In this document: positions 1 to 6,209 of the stretch, in pieces
Layout of the letters: every line of letters begins with the position of its first letter
How positions within the stretch are numbered: position 1 is the stretch's first letter
Assembly (NCBI GenBank): GCA_030610325.1
Contig: JAUWRZ010000051.1
Coordinates: 1-9,668, forward strand
Length of the DNA: 9,668 nucleotides
From: Sulfurimonadaceae bacterium
GTDB taxonomy: Bacteria; Campylobacterota; Campylobacteria; Campylobacterales; Sulfurimonadaceae
Direction: 5' to 3'
The notes under the pieces: generated by a model
Database searches by the model: none
Seen by the model: the letters and a program-made list of their open reading frames with translations, nothing else
What the model was told of the DNA's origin: nothing
Made by a program: the position numbers and the translations under genes

Positions 1-29
1 AAAATAGTTTCTAGAAGTTCCAAAATACC

Positions 30-62
30 TTAACACTGAGCTAACACTCACTCCGTTATTAT
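30..62 (+). promoter_or_regulatory. Putative response-regulator operator and -10 element of the DUF2202 gene
   Basis: Two half-sites, TTAACACT (30-37) and CTAACACT (41-48), form a direct repeat with an 11-base period. Eight bases later comes a -10-like TATTAT (57-62). A start near base 69 would give a leader of about 27 bases before the ATG at 96. No good -35 hexamer is visible; the second half-site sits where one would be, as in promoters activated by OmpR/PhoB-family regulators. The same half-site, period and 8-base spacing recur on the minus strand at 8890-8858. The repeats are seen directly; regulator binding is inferred. Confidence 0.55.
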
Positions 63-95
63 TCATCATACAAATACGAATAATAAGGAACTATC

Positions 96-695
96 ATGAA
101 AGAGAATAGACGCGAGTTTTTATCCAATGTCATCAAAACTGCCGGCATCGCTGCCGGTGTAGGTCTACTGGGTGCGACAACACTCCATGCAAAAGGTGGA
201 AAAGGGAAAAAGGGAAAAGGAAAGGAAGAGGATGTCACTGAACTATCTGACCATCTAAAAGAGGAGATCTTCTATATCTACCAAGAGGAGAAAGTCGCCA
301 GAGATGTCTACATCACACTGGGTGAGCTCTATCCGGATGAGAACACCTTTGCCATGATCCAACTCTCTGAGCAGAAGCACATCGATGCTGTTGCCAGACT
401 TTGTGATACTTATGACATCTACACCCTAAACGTCGATCTCAGTGAGAGTGGTGTCGGGATCTTTGAACTAAAAAAACTGCAAGAACTCTATACCGTCCTT
501 GTCGAACAAGGGAGAATCGGACTGAAAGAAGCTCTATATGTCGGTAGAGATATAGAGGTCCTTGATATCAACGATATAGAGGCTGCTAAAGAGGGTATGC
601 CAGAAGATGTCGTCAGTGTCTTTGACAACCTTCTCAAAGGAAGCCAAAACCATCTCGAAGCATTTGAAAGAGCCATCGAGAGAGCAAAAAGCTAG
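96..695 (+). CDS. Tat-exported ferritin-like DUF2202 protein
   Basis: A 199-residue protein of the DUF2202 family, which has a ferritin-like helical bundle; its biochemical role is not established. The N-terminus carries a twin-arginine signal (RREFL at 5-9, hydrophobic stretch 15-30, likely cleavage after the Ala of LHA at 32), suggesting export in folded form, perhaps with bound metal. A Lys/Gly-rich linker (33-43) follows. Residues 50-199 hold the family pattern: EEKVARD (64-70), SEQKH (91-95), VGRDIE (149-154) and GSQNHLEAF (182-190), with Glu/His residues placed as possible metal ligands. AAGGAA at 85-90 supports the ATG at 96. The gene stands alone, convergent with the large minus-strand operon, but its promoter resembles that operon's, so co-regulation is likely. 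Metal binding or oxidase activity is inferred from the fold only. Confidence 0.88.
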   Translation: MKENRREFLSNVIKTAGIAAGVGLLGATTLHAKGGKGKKGKGKEEDVTELSDHLKEEIFYIYQEEKVARDVYITLGELYPDENTFAMIQLSEQKHIDAVARLCDTYDIYTLNVDLSESGVGIFELKKLQELYTVLVEQGRIGLKEALYVGRDIEVLDINDIEAAKEGMPEDVVSVFDNLLKGSQNHLEAFERAIERAKS

Positions 696-722
696 TATTT
701 AGCTTAAGATGCCAAACGATAT

Positions 723-762
723 CTCCCGTTAAATATCATGCTGGGAGCATGGTATTAGGGAG
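723..762 (+). other. Strong hairpin in the convergent gap (3' UTR of the DUF2202 gene)
   Basis: A 10-pair stem, 732-741 with 747-756, closes a 5-base loop (TGGGA). It is extended by a CTCCC/GGGAG stem (723-727 with 758-762) across a small asymmetric internal loop. One pair (736/752) is U-G in a + strand RNA but A-C in a minus strand RNA, which favours the + strand as the structured transcript. No U-tract follows, so it is not a classical intrinsic terminator. A weaker stem, AAGCTA/TAGCTT (689-694 with 700-705), lies over the DUF2202 stop codon. Possible roles are 3'-end protection or part of a small RNA with the neighbouring element at 763-875. Confidence 0.55.
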
Positions 763-875
763 TAAGATGACATCAATAGATGCAGCAGGCCCTCGCACTG
801 TTTGCATTCTATGCTTTGAAATGGCATAGAACAGACCTGCTCTTGGGTTACTCGCCTCAAACTTTTGTCATCTTA
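763..875. repeat. Nested inverted repeats, candidate structured RNA or hairpin element
   Basis: Three nested complementary segments are visible. The outer stem is a perfect 10 bases (TAAGATGACA, 763-772, with TGTCATCTTA, 866-875). The middle stem is AGCAGG (784-789) with CCTGCT (836-841), optionally continued by CTG/CAG (798-800 with 832-834). The apical stem is TTCTATGC (807-814) with GCATAGAA (824-831), loop of 9. The single-stranded sides of the outer bubble are unequal, about 11 bases on the left and 24 on the right. No ORF fills the region. The long-hairpin-with-bubble shape recalls regulatory RNAs, but I could not match it to a known family. It starts directly after the hairpin at 723-762. 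A small mobile palindromic element is the main alternative. Confidence 0.5.
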
Positions 876-893
876 TACCTTTTCGCTTAAATC

Positions 894-917
894 ACTAGCC
901 CCTTGAAAGGGGCCAGT
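894..917 (-). terminator. Terminator-like hairpin downstream of the histidine kinase operon
   Basis: A GC-rich stem, GCCCCT (898-903) with AGGGGC (908-913), has a 4-base loop and is extended by ACT/AGT (894-896 with 915-917). The pair between (897/914) is A-C on the + strand but U-G on the minus strand, so the stem is continuous (10 pairs) only in minus-strand RNA. It lies about 45 bases past the kinase stop codon. The tract after it on the minus strand (GATTTAAG) has few U residues, so termination efficiency is uncertain. Confidence 0.5.
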
Positions 918-961
918 AGTACCTCTATCTTTCACATATCTGACCTTAAGATATATTTGAC

Positions 962-2035
962 CTATCGATGACCAAACTCCAGTCTCACCTTTGTACCGAC
1001 ACCCTTCTGCGAATCAAAACTGATACCCAGACCCATCGACTGTGAGAGCCTCTGTACGATATGCATGCCAATACCATGTCCTTGACTATGTTCACTGTAT
1101 AACCGTTCAAACACCTTCTCGGGATGCCTCATCCCGATACCATTGTCCTTTATCTCCAGCGTGTTCTTCTCCAGCACTATTTCGACCATGGGGTCACTCT
1201 CACTGCTGTATTTGCATGCGTTTGCCAGTAGGTTTCCCAAGATCTGCTCAAATGTCTGTCTATCGATCTTCTGGACACTCTCCTTTGGAAGCTCCAGCTT
1301 AAAGAGTATGTCAGGGTAAAGCTCTTTAAACTGTTCACTCACATCAATGACGATACTCACGATATTCTGCTTTATCGATTCGACTTTATGCTCGTTCAAC
1401 AAGATCGAGAGATTCTTGTAGAGTGAGAGTATCTCATTAGTCGAGGACTCTATACGCTCGATGCGTTTGGCATCATTGGCGCCACTTTTTGTACGTAGAA
1501 GTCTGGCATTGAGCAGTATTGAAGTCGCGGGGGTATTGAGATCATGGACCAGGTCTTTTAGAAAGACATCCAGGTTACGTATCATCATCTTTAATGGTCG
1601 AACAGCCTTTAGTGCCAGGATCCAGGAGAGGAAGGAGAAAAGTCCCAAGAGGAGCAGGACTGTCGTTGAGATCTTAATAAGCAGTGCTTCACGGATCTCA
1701 TCATAAGGGTCTGTACGTTTTTTGATGACCAGAAACTCATTTGGCCTTTGTGTAGGTGCTTCATAGATGAAAGACCCGCCCTCTCTTCGCATGACACTCT
1801 TCTCATACCAGGGCCTGTACTGACTTTTAATATCGAAACTAAAGTGCAGCTCAGCATAACTGTTACCCGTATATTGTTGCATCTTCGCATAGTGCAATAT
1901 AGAATCATGTTCATGTGAGAGTGAGACCGCTTTTTGCTCATGAAAATAGAAAGTACCTGCACTGATGATCAAGATGGCGACACTTCCGAAATAGATCCAG
2001 AAGAAGTGCAGTAACGAGTGGTTCTTATAGGGCAT
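962..2035 (-). CDS. Membrane sensor histidine kinase
   Basis: A 357-residue inner-membrane kinase. TM1 is about residues 12-30 and TM2 about 119-142, bracketing a periplasmic sensing region of roughly 90 residues with no recognisable domain. The phosphoacceptor is His164 in the H-box LVHDLNTPA (162-170). The ATP-binding domain shows an N-box (N268, N272), a G1 box DNGIGM (297-302), an F-box (VFERLY, 308-313) and a G2 box GHGIGM (319-324). Only about 22 residues separate TM2 from His164, too few for a normal HAMP domain, so the signal passes more directly from membrane to dimerisation helix. The start overlaps the response-regulator gene by 11 bases; the two are almost certainly a cognate pair. 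It is the last gene of the operon, which suggests it senses something linked to the envelope functions encoded upstream. Confidence 0.93.
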   Translation of the reverse strand: MPYKNHSLLHFFWIYFGSVAILIISAGTFYFHEQKAVSLSHEHDSILHYAKMQQYTGNSYAELHFSFDIKSQYRPWYEKSVMRREGGSFIYEAPTQRPNEFLVIKKRTDPYDEIREALLIKISTTVLLLLGLFSFLSWILALKAVRPLKMMIRNLDVFLKDLVHDLNTPATSILLNARLLRTKSGANDAKRIERIESSTNEILSLYKNLSILLNEHKVESIKQNIVSIVIDVSEQFKELYPDILFKLELPKESVQKIDRQTFEQILGNLLANACKYSSESDPMVEIVLEKNTLEIKDNGIGMRHPEKVFERLYSEHSQGHGIGMHIVQRLSQSMGLGISFDSQKGVGTKVRLEFGHR

Positions 2036-2675
2036 TGAGCTTATACCCTACTCCACGGATGTTCTCGATGGCAATGCCCATCTTTTTGAGTTTACTCACA
2101 TGCACACGAAAAGCATTACCACTTGCTTCCTCATCAGGAGCAAGCTCATAGAGCATATCCTCTTTGCGTACTACCTGTCCAGGCGGTTTGATAAGCATGG
2201 TCAAGATCCTATGCTCATAGGGTGTAAGACTAAGGCCCACACCTTCGAGTGTGAACTTCTCTCGCTGAAGGTCCAGGACCAGACCTCCGCAACGTACCTC
2301 TTTGGAGTGACTGGCGAATGAACGCTCTATAGCCACACGGATACGGATCAGCAGCTCATCCATATCAAAGGGTTTACGGATATAATCATCCGCACCCACA
2401 TCAAAGCCTCTTTTTAAAGAGTTTACATCCACTAAGGCGGTGACAAAGATAGCCGGAGTCTCATCACCACTCTCACGCAGACTCTTAAGCAGCTCAAAAC
2501 CATTGATGAACGGGACATTGACATCAAGCAGTAGCAGGTCAAAATGTGAGACGAAGGTACTGTCAAGTGCTGCTTCACCATCTTTTACCCACTCGACATC
2601 ATACTCCTCACCCTCAAGCAGATCACAGATCGTCTCACCTAAGACCTTATCGTCTTCGACTAAAAGAAGCTTCAT
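2025..2675 (-). CDS. OmpR/PhoB-family response regulator
   Basis: A 216-residue regulator. The receiver domain (1 to about 115) has the acidic pair D8/D9, the phosphoacceptor Asp51 in LLLLDVNVP, Thr79 and Lys101 in the KPF motif. The winged-helix Trans_reg_C domain covers about 129-214, with the conserved end IRGVGYKL. Proteins of this type bind direct repeats with about 10-11-base phasing as tandem dimers. Two such repeats lie in this window (30-48 and 8890-8872), each 8 bases before a -10 element, so it probably activates the DUF2202 gene and its own operon; that is inference. Its start (ATGA) overlaps the stop of the TPR gene by 4 bases, and its end overlaps the kinase start by 11. Confidence 0.95.
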   Translation of the reverse strand: MKLLLVEDDKVLGETICDLLEGEEYDVEWVKDGEAALDSTFVSHFDLLLLDVNVPFINGFELLKSLRESGDETPAIFVTALVDVNSLKRGFDVGADDYIRKPFDMDELLIRIRVAIERSFASHSKEVRCGGLVLDLQREKFTLEGVGLSLTPYEHRILTMLIKPPGQVVRKEDMLYELAPDEEASGNAFRVHVSKLKKMGIAIENIRGVGYKLNAL

Positions 2676-3274
2676 CGTTTACGATTCAGATATTTGATAG
2701 CATCAGGATTGACCGGGTCAAGGATGATGACATCCGTATAGACACCTTCAGCCAGGACATCCTGCTTTTTATGGATATAGATCTGGGCCAGACTGGTAAG
2801 AAAAAAGACATCGGTAGGGTAATACGCCAGCATCTTGTAGATGACTTTCAAAGAGGGGTCATATTCGCCCGTAGTGTTCAAGGAGGTGACAAGATAACGA
2901 TTTGCATAATAGTTATAAAGATCGCTTTGCAAGATATCATAGATCATCCGTTTTGCATCATCATGCCTACTCTGCGCCTGATAGACCTCGATCAGTCCAA
3001 GCTTGGCTTCTGAAGAGGTCGGGACGATAGTGATGGCTGCCTGGTAGTGCTTGATAGCATTGGAATAGTTCCTGTTTAGATAGAAGAGCCAACCTAAGCG
3101 AAAGTTTGGAGTATAGACCTTGGGATAACGGTCATAGACCACCTTGATCGCTTTGATCGCATCAGGATAGTTCTCCATCTTCTCATAATTGTACGAATCA
3201 TAATAGGCCTTTTGGACAAACTCTTCGTACGACCAAAGTGTGACAGCAAAAAATAATACAAGAATAATACGCAT
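2672..3274 (-). CDS. Secreted tetratricopeptide-repeat protein
   Basis: About 200 residues: a short signal peptide (hydrophobic 3-14) followed by several TPR helical pairs over about 20-195, with typical spacing of A/G/Y and closing P residues (for example YPDAIKAI, SNAIKHYQAAI, DDAKRMI). TPRs are protein-binding scaffolds, so a periplasmic adaptor role is likely. Two ATGs are adjacent; I choose the second (3274) because AGGAGG at 3284-3279 is 4 bases from it but only 1 base from the ATG at 3277. It lies 11 bases after the beta-barrel gene. In YaiO-type proteins a TPR region and an outer-membrane barrel can be fused; here they are separate neighbours, which supports a physical pairing. No enzymatic motif is seen. 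Confidence 0.85.
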   Translation of the reverse strand: MRIILVLFFAVTLWSYEEFVQKAYYDSYNYEKMENYPDAIKAIKVVYDRYPKVYTPNFRLGWLFYLNRNYSNAIKHYQAAITIVPTSSEAKLGLIEVYQAQSRHDDAKRMIYDILQSDLYNYYANRYLVTSLNTTGEYDPSLKVIYKMLAYYPTDVFFLTSLAQIYIHKKQDVLAEGVYTDVIILDPVNPDAIKYLNRKR

Positions 3275-3285
3275 CATACCTCCTA

Positions 3286-4146
3286 TTAAAAACGATGGTT
3301 GAGAAAGCCGCTCAACGCAGTCGATGAAGCCTTGGAAAAGTCCGGCTCTTTAAAACTCTCATAGCCATATTGGACTTTAAGACCCGAGCGGTCTGAGAAG
3401 GCATAATGTACAGAAAGCTCAGCGCCTCCTCTATGTTCTTCGTTAAGATTGTACATCACAAAACCCTCATTTCTCATAGCAAACACCTGTTTACCCGCCC
3501 AACCGCCTACAGTCGTCGTCCATTTACCATTAAAGTTCTTCAATGAGATAGCAGCGGAGTGATAACTGTCACGTAGTTGAGCGAGACCCTCGTTCTCAGG
3601 TCTTATATAATCATAGGACAACTTGGCATAAAAGCTGCCGATACTACTGTAGTACTGACCAAATGTAAACCCTATGCTTGGTACTATCTGTATGACATCC
3701 AACCCTTTCGTCGCCTGATCATCAGAGAGGTAGTCATCATAAGTACTATAGTAACCATCTACCCCCATATCGAAAGCATAACCCTCAAAATATTTTATAC
3801 CTGCGAAGAGACTGTAGGCTCCATCAGAAAGTATATCGTTACTGTCGATATAGTGTCCACCAAGACGAACACTATAGCTACTGCTCAGATAGTGCGTCCA
3901 GATGAGGGTGAAATCATTTTGCTTCAGAGCCAACGTATCCACATCGATATAATCGACCTCGGTACGCTCATAAGCGAACTCCAGTCGGTCTTCTACCAAA
4001 CTCTTCTGAAAGTAAGCTCCGGCAAACCAGCCATTGTCTTTAGATGAATCACTATACTCAAGGGCCCCGCCATAAAGGACTATGTCACTTTGCGCATGGA
4101 CGACTACTGCAGTCATAAGCCAAACTGTCGTTATTATCACCTTCAT
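3286..4146 (-). CDS. Outer-membrane beta-barrel protein, YaiO-like
   Basis: A 286-residue protein with a Sec signal peptide (1-18, cleavage likely after HA at 17-18). The rest alternates aromatic and hydrophobic residues with short polar turns, as in transmembrane beta-strands (many Y/F/W, Gly-rich hairpins), and it ends in Phe, the usual barrel-assembly signal. Length and pattern fit the YaiO type of barrel, found near polysaccharide and envelope genes; this assignment is by eye and moderate. The ATGA start overlaps the end of the transporter-peptidase gene, and the TPR gene follows. It would give the operon an outer-membrane component, either a pore or an anchor. The strand count and whether it forms an open channel cannot be judged here. 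Confidence 0.75.
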   Translation of the reverse strand: MKVIITTVWLMTAVVVHAQSDIVLYGGALEYSDSSKDNGWFAGAYFQKSLVEDRLEFAYERTEVDYIDVDTLALKQNDFTLIWTHYLSSSYSVRLGGHYIDSNDILSDGAYSLFAGIKYFEGYAFDMGVDGYYSTYDDYLSDDQATKGLDVIQIVPSIGFTFGQYYSSIGSFYAKLSYDYIRPENEGLAQLRDSYHSAAISLKNFNGKWTTTVGGWAGKQVFAMRNEGFVMYNLNEEHRGGAELSVHYAFSDRSGLKVQYGYESFKEPDFSKASSTALSGFLNHRF

Positions 4147-6209
4147 CGTCTCATCCTTATGATATGCTCTTGTACTTCGATATAGTCAATACCATTACTC
4201 TGATCAAGCCCAACGGCTACCTTCTGCTCGGGATGACTGAAGAGCACACCTTCGATCCTCTGTTCATCCTTAAACTGCCACTTCCCTTTTGTGATATAGG
4301 CTCTGGGAAAGGCTATGGCCCCTATAGACAATAGGTAGGTCAGGTGTGTTCTCAGTGCATAGCGCGCCGGAAGATAATCGTTCCAGGTAAGTCCTTTTCT
4401 ATAGACCAAAGGAATACGCGGGATGGCTATATAGATCTTTTGCAGCCAGGACTCATCTTTGCCCTCATAATCATACAGGTAGAACATCCCCGCCTCTTTG
4501 GCAAGATGCAGACGGTTCCCTTTTTGATCCTCAAAATAGAACCGGCCACTAAAACGGTTCATCTTTACCTTCAGCTCAAAAGTGTCAATGATCTTCTCAC
4601 CATGATACACATCATAACTGTATCTGCTGTCCAAGGTAAAACTCAGTCGCTTATCCAGAGACTTGTCATTGAAATAGGATTCGACCTCTCTCTTCTCAGG
4701 CGGGTCATCATAGAACTGTACATGATCGTCTTCAATATAACTGACAAACTGAAAAGGCAGAGTCTTACTGCCAAGCAGCACACTCTCTTGCACCTGTATA
4801 TGGATATGTGGCTGCGGCGAGTAACCACTGTTCCCACAAAGCCCCAGTATCTGCCCGGCTTCCACATAGTCACCCTTTTTGACTTTTATTGAAGCCCTCG
4901 CAAGATGTGAGATCTCGATGAAATGCCCAAGCTGACTCTGGATGATGATGTAGTTCCCCCAGTTCTCTATGGTGTTCACATGACCTATGAGGTTATCCTC
5001 AACACTATCTTTAAGATCAAGCACATAGCCCGACACCGGGGATAGTACCGGCTTTTTATAAGCAAAATAGTCTTCAAGATGATTCCCCTCACCTTTAAAG
5101 CTCTCCCCATCTTTCATGATGACAAAATCATAAGCATAACGCCACTCTCCCTGATGGGTCCACTCTCCATCAAAGGCCTGATAGACACTCCACTTTCCCG
5201 AAAATGGTAAAAAGAGGTTGATATCACCAAGTCTGAAACGAAAGAAAGAGAGGATATAAGAGCGCAATGTCAACTCAGGTGTCTTTTTGATGTCATACGC
5301 GAACTCCCGGAAGCGAACACTTTGCAAGACGAAGAGAAAGGAGATGACTATGACATTAAAAGGAAGCGTAAAGACAGGGATCTTGTAGATGGCCCAAAAC
5401 GATGCGGAGGCATCGATGAAGAGCACACTCATCGCCACTCCGATCATAGCGATCAGGATACTTCTGATCGAGGGTACCAGGAAGATCGCACCCAAAGCGA
5501 TCGCGATCAGGATGTAGTTAAAGGTATAGGGGTTCGAAAGTGCCAAATGCCAAGAACCCAGCATCATACTATGGACAAATACTCCCACATAAAAACCGGC
5601 TATAGAGAGTAGGAACATGATACGTGAATAGCTTAAGATACCTATGACAAAGAGCAGGCCAACACCACTATAGGGCAGGAACAAGATCGTACCCATCGCT
5701 TTAAGATACATACTCAATATGACAGGCAAGAAGGTGAGATCGACAAAGGCCGGTTTGATGTAAAGTGCCTGTGTATACAAAGAGGTATAGTTAAGCGATG
5801 CCAGATAGATCAGGGTACTCACAAGGGTAAAAGGGAGCGAAAGGATAGGAATAGAGGCTTTTAAGAAGAGATGATAGAGCACAATGGTCAGCAAAAAAGT
5901 AAAGATCGCTGCCATCATGATGAGCAGAGCCGATACTGCTGTCACCTCAAAGATATAGCCTATTGACATCCCGACGAGCAAGGGATTATAGATGTAAAAT
6001 CCGTTTTGCAGGAACTCCACCTCCATGCGGATGAAGTAGGCAAAAGCAAGTACCGTAAAGACGGCGATCAGACCAGAGAGTGTGGTGTTGACATTAATAA
6101 AGGAGATCAGCAGCAGAGCCAGTCCATAACGGGGGTTCTGTAGAAAAAGTATCTCCGCGTAGGAGGAGATGACTGCCGTGAAGTACGACTTCATCGTCGC
6201 ACTATTCAT
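4143..6209 (-). CDS. Urea-transporter-like membrane protein fused to an M23 (LytM) peptidase domain
   Basis: 688 residues from the ATG at 6209. Residues about 20-300 are membrane-embedded and show the internal duplication of the urea transporter (UT) family: IYNPLLVG (73-80) with LPFTL (125-129), then FNYILIAIALG (230-240) with LPFNV (282-286). Residues about 340-490 form an M23 zinc-peptidase-like domain: His352 and Asp361 (H-x8-D), His435 in SHL, and HIH at 468-470. Residues about 500-688 are a soluble region I do not recognise. M23 enzymes normally cut peptidoglycan peptides in the periplasm, so the membrane part should place the C-terminus outside. UT proteins pass urea or short amides; no urease or amidase genes are nearby, so the cargo is open. 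The longer GTG start at 6269 would add 20 residues read across the decarboxylase end; 6209 or 6194 fits the UT start better. The ribosome site is weak in all cases, so coupling is likely. Confidence 0.85.
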   Translation of the reverse strand: MNSATMKSYFTAVISSYAEILFLQNPRYGLALLLISFINVNTTLSGLIAVFTVLAFAYFIRMEVEFLQNGFYIYNPLLVGMSIGYIFEVTAVSALLIMMAAIFTFLLTIVLYHLFLKASIPILSLPFTLVSTLIYLASLNYTSLYTQALYIKPAFVDLTFLPVILSMYLKAMGTILFLPYSGVGLLFVIGILSYSRIMFLLSIAGFYVGVFVHSMMLGSWHLALSNPYTFNYILIAIALGAIFLVPSIRSILIAMIGVAMSVLFIDASASFWAIYKIPVFTLPFNVIVISFLFVLQSVRFREFAYDIKKTPELTLRSYILSFFRFRLGDINLFLPFSGKWSVYQAFDGEWTHQGEWRYAYDFVIMKDGESFKGEGNHLEDYFAYKKPVLSPVSGYVLDLKDSVEDNLIGHVNTIENWGNYIIIQSQLGHFIEISHLARASIKVKKGDYVEAGQILGLCGNSGYSPQPHIHIQVQESVLLGSKTLPFQFVSYIEDDHVQFYDDPPEKREVESYFNDKSLDKRLSFTLDSRYSYDVYHGEKIIDTFELKVKMNRFSGRFYFEDQKGNRLHLAKEAGMFYLYDYEGKDESWLQKIYIAIPRIPLVYRKGLTWNDYLPARYALRTHLTYLLSIGAIAFPRAYITKGKWQFKDEQRIEGVLFSHPEQKVAVGLDQSNGIDYIEVQEHIIRMRR

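Noticed and set aside
728..734. Integron attC core-like site (GTTAAAT)
   Set aside because: A 7-base match to GTTRRRY is expected by chance. No matching partner core is at the right distance, and there is no gene cassette or integrase.
763..875. 6S RNA, SRP RNA, 5S rRNA or tRNA
   Set aside because: A long hairpin with a bubble recalls 6S RNA, but the length of 113 bases is short and I could not match conserved sequence elements. SRP, 5S and tRNA hallmarks are absent. Kept as an unassigned structured element.
763..875. MITE or transposon remnant with TAAGATGACA terminal repeats
   Set aside because: No convincing target-site duplication flanks the repeats, and the inner segments are also paired, which fits a folded RNA better. 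It cannot be excluded without checking copy number in the genome.
5322..5612. Plus-strand open frame of 96 codons inside the transporter gene
   Set aside because: It is antisense to a strongly recognisable UT membrane region, its product is low-complexity and highly charged (many Asp/Arg/His), and there is no ribosome site. The same holds for the other antisense frames in the window.
4143..6209. Ordinary urea uptake for a urease pathway
   Set aside because: No urease structural or accessory genes, nickel transport or amidase genes are in the window, and the protein carries an M23 domain instead.
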